From Tretioscincus oriximinensis (Eukaryota > Chordata > Lepidosauria > Squamata > Gymnophthalmidae), in NCBI GenBank assembly GCA_022410635.1, contig JAJVDF010000252.1, positions 1,393,569 through 1,457,568 of the forward strand: 64,000 nucleotides of DNA, given 5' to 3'. The notes below the pieces were generated by a model. It saw nothing but the letters and a program-made list of their open reading frames with translations, ran no database searches and was not told the DNA's origin. Positions 21,531 through 33,005 of this stretch are shown here, one piece after another. Position 1 is the stretch's first letter; every line of letters starts with the position of its first letter. The translations under genes and the position numbers were made by a program.

Positions 21531-21781
21531 AGGAACAGCAGGAGCATAGTGGGCAGAGGCACTGCCTGGCTCACTACAATGCTAGTGGGCATGGCACTGG
21601 TCTGCCACTTAGCTCCTGCCCCAGGAACAGGAGGAGTGTGCTGGGTAGAGGTGCCACCTGGCCTGCTACAATGGCAGTGGGTGATGTACTTGTACCACTT
21701 GGTTCTTGCCCCAGGAGCAGGAGGAGTGCGACAGGCAGAGTCACTGCTTATCCCACGAGTGTGTCATTTGGCTCCAGCTCC
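21531..21781 (+). repeat. Minisatellite, about 92-bp unit, three copies
   Basis: Units start at 21531, 21623 and 21713, each opening 'aggaacaggaggag'-like and closing 'cttgcccc'/'ctcctgcccc'. The third unit is shortened to about 69 bp. Open frames across it (21549-21974) reflect the repeat, not a gene. Confidence 0.75.
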
Positions 21782-22999
21782 AGGAAAAAGGATATGCTGC
21801 ATCTTCTCACCTTCAATTGCCTGGACTGGAGCCATCATTTACTTCCATTACAGTGCCTGCGTCAGACANGGCATGGAAGAGAAAGAGGCCCAGAAGTCCA
21901 CAAACTTTAAAGTTTTAATCCTGAATTCTCAGAAGGGATTACCACTCCCCAATATCTGGGTAATTGCTGGCTAGTCTAATTAGCTGACCCAGAATGACAT
22001 GTGGGGAACTGACTCNGTAGACCTCTTTTTGGAATAGAAAAAGGTCCAATGTATTTAAAACCTTTCTTTATTCTCTTTATATCAGCCATATCTCTTTTGC
22101 TTTTTCCTGCCATGCTCATGCACATAAACCCAGAGGGATCACATAGAAGAAAGGAAGCATGTGAACCAGATGACCCATGACTTTGTTTCTTTCAAGTTCA
22201 CACAACTGTCATCCTATAGGATCAAAATGCATTAGACCTTATTCTGTTCCAGAAACAGCCAACAACAGTCAGTAACAATTTACCAGACGGGAGGGTGTAA
22301 AAGGAGATCTGCATGATATCTCTGAGTTTTTCCAAGAGGGAGAGGAAGAAATAAGAACTTGACTTAGGGTGCCTGAACCTAGTCTGTCAATGTTGTAAAA
22401 ATGTGATTTCTTGATTTGTAAAATGTATGCTTAATAAAAAGAGAGCTTACTTACATAAGGCTGACTCGCCAATGAAACTAGTTCCATCAAAAGCTTTCTT
22501 GGTTAGAGAGAAAACCGATGCTTCTGACTACTGCAGGGTGGAATCTGAGGAGTTTGAGTCCGTTATAGAATGTTGGTTGAATGAACACAAGAACAATTTA
22601 ACTGAAGGAATCAATCAGTTCTTGGGAAGAGCTCAGTATTGTCTTGTTGTGGTTCAGACAGCTGTTTCAATCACTGTTTTTTTAAATAAAAATTGTTTTG
22701 AAGACGTATTGAGATCTGGTTCTGTGATAACACTGGAATTTTTAAAAATCATGGTATCGTTTAAAATCTCATGATCTCTAGATGTAAATGGTACCTAAGT
22801 ATCTTTGAGCTCTGGTCATATTTTACTGTCTTCTTCAGTTCATCTTCACAATGGGCTTATTCCATTTTTGCCCCCTGTANGAGATCCCATTCTGTGGGAC
22901 TGAAGGTGAATTGAAGATGGTTTAAAGTGTGACAATAAATTTAGCCTTTTCTTGCTTCCTTCACAAGAACTATAGCTCATTACACAATTTTGATGACAG
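21782..22999. other. Non-coding stretch, one unexplained open frame
   Basis: 22427-22774 on + is open for 115 codons and includes acidic and hydrophobic runs ('SDYCRVESEEFESVIECWL'), but I recognise no family and no splice context. 22820-22935 carries 'cttcagttcatcttc' and 'ttgaagatggtttaaa', probably inverted ends of a small MITE. Not called as a gene. Confidence 0.35.
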
Positions 23000-25690
23000 G
23001 ATAAGATAAGTTTAATTATTAGTCCATTAACCATATCATACAAAAATAGAATAAAATACATATGGGATACTTCTAAAAACTGATTAAAACCATTATTAAA
23101 ATTCTATTTCGGATTCATCGCGGCTCGTATACTGGCAGCCTTGGAAATAAAAAAGGCCACCCGACTGATGATGCATCTATCCATTCCATTCATGAATCAG
23201 TGCACTTTTTCACTTTTATCTAAAACTTGTCCATTTGTAAACAAGGAGGTTAAATAGCACTTCCTGATATTACTATAAAAGGTACAGTCTAAGAGGACAT
23301 GGGTCGTATTTTCCAGTTCTTTGATCTTGCAGGTACATAGTCTATCTTGAACTGGGATTTTCATGTACCATCCTCGGGTCATCTAGATGCCAAGCTGGTC
23401 GAACCTTGCCCTAGTGAAGGCGATTCGCAGATGTGATGGAAGAGAAAACCTCCAATAGCTTTCCAGTTTCCAGTTTTCTTGGTGTTTACAGACAGTAAGA
23501 TAAGGAGTTGCTTTAGCTTGTGCTATGACCACTAAATCATTTTGTGCTTCCATGTCAAGGGTTCTTTGTTTTAAAACTGCCTTTGCCTTGTGTCCTAGAG
23601 CTCCAAGGGCTTGCAAGGATGAGCCAAGATAGTTTTTGTCTGCTAATACTGTTAGCCATGACTTCTCAGATCTACAGTGCACTTGTTCTTCCAGGCAGAG
23701 GTATGGCAGTCTATCTGGTGTCATATATATACATTTCTGCCAGTAGTTGAACTGTCTAGTAATCACATGACAGTTCAGGGGAGCCATCCCTAATTCCACC
23801 CATACGGCTGCTTACAGGAAAGATCTAGGCAGACCCAAGAACAAGNGCAACTGCCTAAGTTGGAATGCCTCCAATTTATAGAGATTAGTAAAGCCCCAAA
23901 TTTTAGCTCTGTANTGAGGAATGGCAACTATTTTTGTTTTATAGACCTCAAGAACTGGAGTAAATGTGCCAGGATATCTATAGTTAATGAAGAAATANAC
24001 GTGTCTACGAAAGCTTATGCCACCCACTTTTCTCCTGTTAGTCTTTAAGNGCTACAACCCCCTTTGCTGGACCTTCTACTGGACTAACACGGCTATTTCT
24101 CTGAAACATAGTTAATGAGTTTATGCAGCTGGTGGGCAGATGGCGCAACCTTTGTTAAACAATTTTTAATATGGGAAACCCATGATCCACTGGCTGAGAA
24201 AGAAATGCACAAGAACACAAAAGATCTGACGTGTTCTATTGTTTGGCCATTTAGAAACCAATTGTATTGTTTTCTTGAGTTCTCAAAGATCATGATACTA
24301 GATTTTCCACAATTTATATGCAGGTCATTATCTGCGCAGTAGGTGCTGGAGATTTGCAGCATTCTCCTTAGGCCATCTGGTGTAGTAGCCATTAGAACCA
24401 TGTCATCTGCATAGAGTAAGATATTAATTATTTTAATAGTCCATTATTTTAGGACTATGCAAGTTAAAGCCTGTACGATGTCATTCACATAGAAACAAAA
24501 CAAGAACGGAGCTAAAATGCAGCCTTGGCATACACCTACAGATGTCTTTATCTCCTTTGCCAAGGCACCATTGTTGCCTAATCGGACCATGATTAATACT
24601 AAAAGCCTGCGGTCTATGTTTGTAGCTGTTAGTTTAGACCATAATTTAATTTGATTGACTGAATCAAACACTTCAGAGTGATCTATGAACAGGGTGTACA
24701 CGTTTCTTCCCTGATCCAAATGTTTTTGAACTAGATGTTGCAGCACAAAACAGTTGTCGATTTTTGATCTTGATTGGCGGAAGCCTGCTTGTTCTTCAGC
24801 CAGTATATTACTGGTTCATAAATCTTTGCTACTATATCAATTAAACTTGTGGGCCTGTAATTCTGTGGGGATGTTCTATTGCCTTTTTTTAATATAGGGA
24901 TAATTATACTCAATTTCCATTCACAGGGGATTTGACAGGAATTGTTTATATGGGTGAAAAGGCCTGCTAATAATTGTGCCCACCAATCTACATTTGATTT
25001 AAAAAGTTCTGAGGGTACAAAATCTTCACCTGGGGCTTTGTTGGTTTTTTTGTGCAGCTATGACTGTTTTAACTTCAACAACTGACACAGGTTGTCACAA
25101 AGGGAGGGCTGAGAGATCCAGATGAAATTGGAGTGCAGACCTTATATTTACATACTCGTCTTTGTTAAACAACTCATTATAGAATTCTTCCGAATGGGCA
25201 GCAGGGATTGGGATCTCTAAGGCAAAGTTCACCATGTTCAGTTTGTGGGTTACCAGATTCCAGAATGCTACTGTATTTCGGTTACGAGCGGTCATTTCGA
25301 GTTATTTCCAGATGTTTAAATTGTAGGTCATTTTTTTGGCTGTTACCAAGTTTTTTTATTGCCACTTTACTGCTAGCATGTTGAGATGGATGGCAGTGTC
25401 TGGTGTATGAAGTGCCTTCCTCATCATTCTCCCAAGTTCTTTCCTTTTTTTCCTACAGTCCTTATCAAACCATGGGGTGCCCCTATTCAAAGATGATCGG
25501 TTGTGAGCTTGAGCTGTTGTAAATCTTTTTAGGTTAGAACTTAATTAAGCATAAGCTTGGAGGACTGCCTTTGTTGTTGGTGATGTCCTCAATAATAGAT
25601 CTTAACTCCTCAACCGCAGATGTANCCAAAAATTCCGATACCAGGGACGTATCCACAGATGAAAGGGTAGATCATACAAAGAAGATTTCC
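23000..25690 (-). mobile_element. Degraded non-LTR retrotransposon (LINE), RT to 3' end
   Basis: Reading the minus strand from 25690: a linker after the endonuclease ('AFWNLVTHK', 'FYNELFN'; 25295-25095). Then RT motifs 'IPILKKGNRTSPQNYRPTSL' (near 24900), 'TLFIDHSEVFDSVN' and 'GVCQGCILAPFLFCFYVNDI' (24746-24444), and catalytic YADD ('LLYADDMVLMA', at about 24415-24385). Then C-terminal blocks at 24027-23383, and a C-terminal Cys/His segment 'LCTCKIKELENTTHVLLDC' (23382-23197). Many stops and frameshifts, several Ns. The 3' UTR runs to about 23000. A Penelope tail is inserted at 23985-24112. A second 3' end of this family is at 32230-32720. The clade is not determined. Confidence 0.85.
23985..24112 (+). 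mobile_element. Penelope tail (solo) inside the LINE
   Basis: Reads GAAGAAATANACGTGTCTAC, GAAAGCTTATGCCACCCAC, then 'tctcctgttagtcttta' and ends 'ggctatttctctgaaacat'. Inserted into the LINE, hence younger than it. The hairpin carries one N. No RT attached. Confidence 0.75.
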
Positions 25691-26580
25691 GTACACGTTT
25701 TCAGAAAAAATATGAGTGAGTCCCATATCTGAAATGGGAATACATTTCTACAAATCTTATGAAGTCTACCATAGGTAATTTTTGTAAGCTACTTGTAAAC
25801 AGATTTCTTCTAGTGGTTATATATCAATTAATAAAATGTTTCTTTGTAGNTACATCCGGTGGGGTATGTTAGAATTAGTAATGACCAACCATTATAAGTC
25901 ACAATGCCTGGTGGGATTCTGCTAAATTGTCACTGGTGAAAAGAAGTGACTATATTTTTTGTTATGGTCACATTCATGCTTTTAAACCATCTTCATTTCT
26001 GAAGAACTGAAACCAGAAACCCCACAAACAAACAACTTGCTAATATACTTAAAGCTTGCTGCCTCAAATTTTCTTGTCTTCTATGGAAGAACAAAGAAAC
26101 ACAGATTCATCCTGCTGTTTTCTGTAGAGAAAAAATGGAAGATCTTTATAGAAATATTTGTTTTGACAACATATGACCACTGGCTCATAAATCTTCTGGA
26201 CTGGAATATTAAACAACTTGTATGCTAGATTTTTTAAAAATACTTTATGTAGAATAGATGTTATTTTATAACATTTATAAATCAATGCATCTAACAAAGC
26301 ATATAATGTGCTGTTCCTATACATACTTTTAAATTACTGAAGCTGGATTAAAANCATCTAACAGAGTTTCTTACTTTCCACCATTTTTTATCACTGAATG
26401 CACAGAACTCACCCTGGTAAATTGTAAGAGTTTTCCCATGCTGTTATCTGAACAAGTGTAAATCATGTAAATCTGAAAGTAGATTAAAATACACAGGTGT
26501 TGCACACACACATAGGATTTATGACTGCATGGGAGCACCTTCTGGACGGCTTCTGCAGACAGAATAATGGTTTCTCAGCG
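25691..26580. other. Non-coding stretch
   Basis: No gene recognised. 25970-26010 has 'ttttaaaccatcttcatttc', a motif of small MITEs. 26037-26228 is open on + and 26064-26324 on -, both without recognisable motifs. Confidence 0.4.
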
Positions 26581-26584
26581 ATGT

Positions 26585-26920
26585 CTTGATGAACATAAGA
26601 ACATAAGAAGAGCCATACTGGATCAGGCCGCAGTCCATCAAGTCCAGCATTCTGTGTCACACAGAGGCCTACCAGATGCACCTGGGCAGTCTGAACAGAG
26701 GAAAGCAAAAAATGCACCTGTTTATGACGCTGCCTCTGAGATGGAGCAACAGGCAGTATTCTTGAAATACCATTTGCAGGGTGTCTAGAACAGGTGAAGA
26801 TTTTGTCTTCTTCTGTTCCAGATTGCCCAGGTGCAATTCATGGGCCACTGTGTGAGACCAAAGACTGGACTAGATGGGCTACAGCTCAATTCAGCAGGGC
26901 TCATCTTATGTTCTTATCTA
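26585..26920. repeat. Inverted pair of 'GACTAGATGGGCT' repeat ends
   Basis: The left arm (26588-26700) is the repeat's 3' end reversed ('ataagaacataagaagagcc ... cagcattctgtgtcac'). The right arm (26735-26918) is the same end in + orientation ('ctggactagatgggctacag ... cttatgttcttat'). The two ends point outward, about 330 bp in all. Confidence 0.7.
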
Positions 26921-26939
26921 TAAACCTGTGTTCTCCCGG

Positions 26940-27013
26940 GTTTAATGAGAACTGATTTTTCCATATATGTTGGTGGGTGCATGTTTGGGCCTCAGAAAAT
27001 CTGGTCAGTCTAT
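26940..27013 (+). mobile_element. Remnant of MITE family A
   Basis: Ends 'gggcctcagaaaatctggtcagtcta', the family A terminus with its adjoining block. Only this end is preserved. Confidence 0.55.
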
Positions 27014-27253
27014 TTTAAATCATAGTCTGTATGGAAGAAATGGACTGGAGACAGAACCCTGAAAAAATGTTTTTCTGGTTTTCAGTTCAGTTCTTAAAGA
27101 AGGAACATAGTTTAAAAGCACATTTGGTATTCTAGTGTCATACACAGTAGATTTTTTCACTCTCAATTAATAAGTGGAACCAGTTCTGTCCTCCCACAAG
27201 AGGCATCATTTTAGATAAGGAAATTAATGTTGGCATTGTTCGCTGACCCAAGA

Positions 27254-27339
27254 TATATACTGCTCAAAACAATTAATGGAACACTTAGTGTTACACTGTT
27301 ATGTTAATGTTTTCCCTTCATTGTTTTGAGCAGTATATA
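27254..27339. mobile_element. Tiny Tc1/mariner-type MITE
   Basis: 20-bp perfect inverted ends TATATACTGCTCAAAACAAT (27254-27273) and its complement (27320-27339), TA-flanked, with only about 46 bp between. The terminus and inner 'ggaacactta' and 'gttttccctt' match the ends of a widespread vertebrate Tc1-like transposon. It is an internally deleted copy lying about 235 bp upstream of the SYNPO2L PDZ exon. A related piece ('acactgttatgttgaagtgt') is at 59147-59166. Confidence 0.8.
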
Positions 27340-27574
27340 ACTATATAGCTTATTATTATCATTATTATTATTTTTATCATGATGATGATTCATTTTTATT
27401 TTAAAAATTTNAAAAAATATGAAATTCTCTCTGAGATCCAAGGGTGGTATGGGCCAGTTATGTTTGTATTTTTGTCTATGTCAGTGTTTAGTTATATAGA
27501 TGTAAAAAAGGATAATAAAAATGTTATTTGGGAAAAAAATAAAAAATATGAAATTTTCTTCACTGTTGTTTCAG

Positions 27575-27726
27575 ATTCGCAAGAGGAGTAAAGCATGCCG
27601 TGGGGGTCTATGGGAAAATGATGAACTAATATCTATCAATGGGAAATCATGTGCTGGCCTCTCCCATGCTAGTGCTATGCAGATCATTGACTCTTCCAAT
27701 GGCACACTCAACATTGTTGTTAAAAG
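27575..27726 (+). CDS. SYNPO2L: SYNPO2L exon: second half of the PDZ domain
   Basis: A 152-bp exon with acceptor TTGTTTCAG before ATTCGC and donor AG|GTAATA. It starts in phase 0 and ends two bases into an Arg codon. It encodes 'IRKRSKACRGGLWENDELIS' then 'INGKSCAGLSHASAMQIIDS', the beta-C to beta-F part of the N-terminal PDZ domain. The match to SYNPO2L is stronger than to its paralogue SYNPO2 (note 'CxxLSHASAM'). The carboxylate-binding loop (GGAPWGF in the family) belongs to the preceding exon, which I did not find. SYNPO2L/CHAP is a Z-disc protein of heart and skeletal muscle that binds actin and alpha-actinin. A frame opens upstream to 27521 but is intronic. Confidence 0.93.
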
Positions 27727-27974
27727 GTAATATAAGACACTGTGTGTTTGTGTGTGTTCATTTTAAAGTAACAAAACAACGTCAGCTGAATCCTGTGGAC
27801 CTTAATGGTAATATAATTTCATTGACTATGCTACGCCTGATTAATTCAGAATTGGGAAAGGATTACAAGACTATCTATTGTCATTATATTTATTTAGCTT
27901 TTTTCTATTTGTGTATTTCTTTCCCCCCTTTTCCCCCCATTATATAGAAATACTAGAAGTAATTTGAAGCTTGT

Positions 27975-28090
27975 CTGAAGAAGTAGACGTATCTACAAAA
28001 GCTTATGCCATCCACTTTTCTCCCATTCATCTCTAAGTGGCCCCTTTGCTGGTCCACTTTCTACTGGTCCAACACTGCTATTTCTCTAAA
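27975..28090 (+). mobile_element. Penelope tail (solo) in SYNPO2L intron 2
   Basis: CTGAAGAA (27975-27982), hairpin GTAGACGTATCTAC (27983-27996), AAAAGCTTATGCCATCCAC, then a body ending 'ctgctatttctctaaaat'. About 250 bp after the PDZ exon donor. Confidence 0.75.
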
Positions 28091-30139
28091 ATAAATAAAA
28101 AACTCATTTTTCCTCTTTAAAAAATTATCTTCTATGCAAAATGTCAAGCTGGATGAATCAAAAGCTGGAGAAATACCAGGGCTATGTTCTGACTGCGGAG
28201 GAAAAAGCAAAGTGGAAAATGTGAAGCTGATTTAGACCTGCTTCACTGTTTCCTTGTTCTTAGACCCATTTTGCCTCATTTCAGTGACCACATAGGGCAG
28301 GGAAAGAGCAGAGCTGTGGCCACGCCCAANTGCTTGCCAAGCAGGTACGGAGAGCAGAGCTTTTCCTTTCTACTTCTTAACAAACCCTGGTTTTGCACAG
28401 GTTTCCTCTTGTGTAAAACCAGGAATTGCGATCTTTGGGTCTGTTTCTGGTAGTGAGAGGAGGGCTAAAGAGATCTCTGAACCAGAGAGATCTTTGCAGA
28501 TCTCCCTACCAGTATTGTTTCTGCTGCCTGACATCTATTTACATTTCCTGTGCTGGAGTAAAAAAATCTGTGATAAACGAGATAACAACAGCAGCAGCAG
28601 CAACATCATTTATTGTATCACCAAAACAATGCCCTTCTCATTATTGTAAGTCTGATAACTCCTAAAACATCCAATTTATTATATTTAACTGCAGTTTTCC
28701 TTGGTACAAAATAATCTAACTTGGCTCTATCTCTATTAAATGGGAAGACAAGAAATGAGAGATTTTCATATCATATAAGTATACAAAGGTAAAAGCCCAG
28801 AAAGTACATCTGAACCCATGCAACTTTGAAGAACAGGATTTGTTTTCAATCCAATTATTCAAGGCTGAAGATGGTTTAAAAGCACCGTGCTAACTACTCA
28901 GCATAGCCAACAGAAGCCAGATTGGAGAGACAGAAGATTGCAAACTGGGTCTTAATTTAAATTTGGTTTTCAGCTGTCAGGCTCTGGAGCATCTCCAGTA
29001 GTGCCCATAAGATCTATTAATAAACTTCAGTGGGCTAAGATTTGCTTGTGGGCTACTAACTGTGTATGTCCAAAAGAGAAAGAATTGTTGCAGTTCTAGG
29101 CATAAGGCAAACTGAATTGATGATTGGTTTGGAATCACTAAAATAAATATTTGGAGTAAAGGAATGATCATTTGGAATCACTGAAAAAGTCAAGCTATGA
29201 CAATTTCTTTTCAGCTACCAGCAAGGGTAGTAATAGAGGTTGGCTGTTATGAACACAATGACTGCCACACACTCACAGAACAACTTTCGATTCCTGCTTG
29301 TTGTTGCATCCAGCTGCATGGGTGCAATTCCATTTAGCACCTCACATTTTTAAATATGAAAAAAATCCCCTTACGTTTCCCAATTCCACTANCTTGTAAA
29401 AAGTTGACGTTTTAATATGCATGGCTGTCTACAGACCTGGTGCTGCAAGGTTTGAGAATCTGACCTAGTTTTAGGTGATTAAGATGCTATTCTACACAGG
29501 GGCAGGAAAAGACTCATGTCAGCCATACTGGCTGCATTCAGAAAGGGCCAATGAAATTCTTGTAAGTTGAGTTTCTATTGCATTTGCCTCACCAGGTTCT
29601 TATATAAACTAACATATTGTTGCTTTTAATCTGATTATCTGCAGTAGTGGTTTACTGGGAAAGCCAACTGTCAAACTACTATATAGGATTATGGTGAAAA
29701 AAGTTGTGCTATTTGGATAGAACTGCAAGAGGCCAAGGATTTTGATATCAAAAGCAAACTATCCAATAGCATTTGGGAGGAGGGACTATAGTACTTCTTT
29801 TTAACAGCCAGAAAACCAGATGGCAGCTTGGCGAGGCTGTCATGTGACATTATTATTTAAACTCACAATATACTCCATTATAAGGAAACCAAGGGGTCAG
29901 GTGGATATGTTTGTTATAATAAAATTTTGTTACAGTGAAACCCATTTTAACCAACATTACTCTTACAGACATTCCACTGGGAGTTTTAAATTTGTTTGTT
30001 ACACTTAGAATTTTGTTATATCAACGTTCTTTATAATAAGGTTTCACCTGAATTATCAGGAAATTCTGGAACATGCAAGCACCGTGTGGCTACATCCACA
30101 GTATTCAGCACAATCCCAACGGTCTCCAAGCTAACAAAC
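28091..30139. other. SYNPO2L intron 2, no gene
   Basis: AT-rich intronic DNA. A short (CAG)n run at about 28590 and a 'gctgaagatggtttaaaagc' MITE-type phrase at 28865 are the only structured features seen. Confidence 0.5.
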
Positions 30140-30440
30140 TAAAAAAANACACCAACAGTAGAAACAATTATGTAAATAATATACTATAACAAATAGTGGC
30201 ACTCGAGCTATAAGACAAAAGGCCACATACCAAATGCAAAGTAAAATACAACCTACCACAATAAGCTCTAAAAAGATAAATCTGAAAAGTCCATAAAAGT
30301 AGTAGAAAGTAGAGGAGAATATAATCTGCGAGTCCAAGTGTTATTCAGACGGTGTAGATGAAGAGCCGTAAGGTGTAGAACCTATAGAATGCCAGACTCG
30401 TTTCGACCAGTAGTCTTCTTCAGGAAAATTATCATCAGTA
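30140..30440 (-). repeat. Unclassified repeat with CTGAAGAA-hairpin-GAAA motif
   Basis: The minus strand reads CTGAAGAA (30423-30416), hairpin GAC-TACTG-GTC (30415-30405), GAAA (30404-30401), CGAGTCTGGC, then an AT-rich body. The phrase 'CTGAAGAAG...CGAAACG' is widespread in vertebrate repeats. No coding remnant, so assignment to a Penelope-like family is inference. Confidence 0.45.
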
Positions 30441-30848
30441 TTTAAAAGATCAATTGTATAAAATTATAAGGCATACAGTTTTCTGGACATATAAGGATTT
30501 CTTGTAAAAATACCTTGCAACAACAACTTGTAGAAGTTATGATTGATACATTTATTGATGTATTGATATATAGACCATTGTTTCTACTTCTACAGTATTT
30601 CCTCATTCTTGTTTACTAACATGAAGGAAGTGACTTTGATTTCTGAAGCCAGAAGCATACAAAGAACCACAACTTTGAGGGAGCTAGCGGAATATCTACC
30701 CCTTCCCACCAGTATATAAGTGCAAATATTTTTTTTNAAAAAAAGGTGTGTGAGGCTTTTAAAATTAAATATAAATGTATCTACTACATTTCTTATTCTA
30801 TATGGGTCACTCCCGCCGTCTTCCCAATATGGTTCTTCTCCTCTGCAG

Positions 30849-31507
30849 GGCATCCAGTGGAGATCCATCTGGTGTACGGGTGCTGCGTTCTCCTTCTCCC
30901 AGGCATGTTGTGTCCCCGGTTTCCCCATACAACCGAGCCTCTCAGTTGCGTAGTCCCGAACTAGTAAGTTCCCCTGCTGCTCCAGAATCTGAACAGCAGC
31001 CTCGACGGTCGCAGCACTTGGAGAACCTAACTTCACCCCCAGACAGTGAAGCATATTATGCTGAGACCGACAGTGATGCTGACAACATTGCCCAGGAAAA
31101 GCACCGGCGCGCTCGGAAGAAAAGCCCTCGCTCTCCACCAGGGGGAGCCAATAATAAAGCGGGTGAACCACAGGAGGAGGTGTCTCTCTCTGAGATGAGC
31201 GGTTATGAGAGCACTCCGGAGACCGTAGCGCAAGCTGGAGAAAGTGGTGGGAGCCTAAGCTGCGTCACCAAGAGAGAGATTGTGTACCAGCCTGGAAGTC
31301 GCACAGATACTCCTTTCTCAGAGAGTGAAGCGTTTCTGCAGCCACCTTTCGCTGAAGACAGAGAACCNTCCCCAGAAGCCATGCTTCTGCCACATGCAAC
31401 CAAGTTCATTCGGGCTGAGAGGCATCTCATACCCATGATAGGGCCCGTGGAGCACCCTGTAGATGAAGACCTGACCACTAGCTATGCAGAGAAAGCCAAA
31501 CAAGCTA
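30849..31507 (+). CDS. SYNPO2L: SYNPO2L middle exon (linker after PDZ)
   Basis: 659 bp with acceptor CCTCTGCAG and donor A|GTAAGT, a perfect donor. The first base completes the split Arg codon and the last base starts the Lys completed by the next exon, so phases match on both sides. It encodes a disordered, Ser/Pro/Glu-rich linker with the SYNPO2L-specific block 'SPPDSEAYYAETDSDAD' and the segment 'LIPMIGPVEHPVDEDLTTSY' followed by AEKAKQA. Human SYNPO2L has the same blocks in the same order. It is longer than I would expect from human between these blocks. One N at 31368 is a silent third base (CCN, Pro). An antisense open frame over this exon is a composition shadow. Confidence 0.95.
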
Positions 31508-32229
31508 GTAAGTGTTTCTCCTTTCCATCTTCTTTAACCTTTTCTTTTAGCTCCCCTGTGCAGAATTATATTCACCTTGGCCCCTAGTCTGGACTTTTAT
31601 GAGAATGCACATTTAATTCTGGTCATAATGTCACGTTTCCTCATGTGCAGCACATTTACTTTTGAGCCTTCAGTCTAAATTCTCTGCACAAAGTATTCAT
31701 AAAAATGTCAAAACTACACTTTTGTGATATTTTATTTATTAGTTTATTTACATTTCTACACCCTTTACTCGGAATTCTCTGGACGGTTAACAATAAATAA
31801 ATAAAAATATTAGAACAAAATTAGTAATATTTCTCTCATACTCACAAAAGCATAGTTTTAGTCCTTATTTTTAAAAAGTCCCATATTCAAATTCAGTTCA
31901 TATTTAAAAGGAGAGAATATATCGTATTGGCAAAGTGACAAACAGTTCTCTTTCAGCCTATCTAATTTAAAAAGTTGTAAATAATGTTAAAACATGTTGA
32001 TCATAATGTGATGTGCTGCAGGCATCTTCAAGACATTCTGATCCATTCCACAGCCTTATCAGTTGTGGACAGGTTAAAAACAGTCCACAGGATTTCCTGT
32101 GACATCAGGAATGGGTCAGAAGCACTGAGAATGGGATGCCACCTAACTCAGCATGCTTCACCCTTGCACACTGTACATAACTTTCCCTTTGATAGTGGGG
32201 CATAAAACCTAAACCATCACAGTTAGTCA
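31508..32229. other. SYNPO2L intron 3, first part
   Basis: Non-coding. AT-rich; 31740-31800 has a 'ttatttacatttctac' tail-like phrase. No gene. Confidence 0.5.
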
Positions 32230-32720
32230 GCCAGTTTCATTGGTAGAATGCCTTTGAAATCTTTATTGATTAGTCATCAGACCATATCAATGTCTTCTAA
32301 CTAAAACAAAACATTCAATTAAAACAATTTAAAGCAATGTAACATGATTAAAATATTAGACTTGATCCACAAAAGAGGCTCCAAATCTAAGGGCTTTCAA
32401 GATATACAAAGCTACCCTAGTTAGTAGTAGTGTGTTTATCATGTCCGCAAAGCAAAATATGCAATTTAAGCTTTTCTGTTTAGTATTTGTAGTCCACAAG
32501 GAGAGGATTTAGATGTCAATTCCTAATGCTGTCATATAAATAGCAATGCACGAGGAAATATGAGATATCTTCTATGCCCTGGGCCCTACAGATACAAAGG
32601 CCTTTCATGGCTTTGGACCTTTTGGAATCGGCCTAGTTTTGGCATGATGTCAAGTTGGTCAAATCTAGCTTTTGTAATTGGCATTGCTAGAATGCCTGAA
32701 CAGCAATGGGCCTGAGTTGA
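32230..32720 (-). mobile_element. 3' end of the same LINE family as 23000-25690
   Basis: 'atgtcaagttggtcaaatct' (32647-32666) parallels 'atgccaagctggtcgaacct' (23387-23406). 'ttattgattagtcatcagac' parallels 'ttaattattagtccattaac' in the 3' UTR of the larger copy. 5'-truncated. Confidence 0.65.
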
Positions 32721-32925
32721 TGTTCATTATTCTTGGCCTGGAATTGTTATCTGAAATCATTTCAAACAAACAAGTGGCAATTTCACCCAAACAGCTGATC
32801 ACGTTGCTGGTTAGCAAGGGGGTCTCACAACACCTTAGAGATAATCAGAAAAAGGTAGTCAGCATGCACTTATGTAGAGAAGTCTGCTTCTCCAGATGTT
32901 TCAGAAGCAGTATATGAAAGTGCCT

Positions 32926-33005
32926 GATGCCTACTTTTTTTGCTAGTCTCCAAGGTGCTATGAGACCCCCTATGAACCCAGACTAACATGTCTACTTCTC
33001 TGAAA
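32926..33005 (+). mobile_element. Diverged Penelope-type tail
   Basis: 'gctagtctccaaggtgctat' and 'cccagactaacatgtctact' then 'tctctgaaaa' follow the body of the Penelope tail, but the hairpin part is missing. Possibly a sister subfamily. Confidence 0.5.

Noticed and set aside
21549..21974. 141-codon frame as a gene.
   Set aside because: Mostly a three-copy, 92-bp minisatellite, interrupted by ambiguous bases and without motifs.
18700..27500. SYNPO2L first exon (GGAPWGF PDZ loop) between the claudin-like gene and the PDZ exon.
   Set aside because: I looked for TGGGG followed by a Phe codon in a suitable context on + and found none; a protein-guided search should confirm.
30590..31503. Antisense ORFs across the middle SYNPO2L exon.
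   Set aside because: No motifs, and fully explained by the composition of the sense exon.
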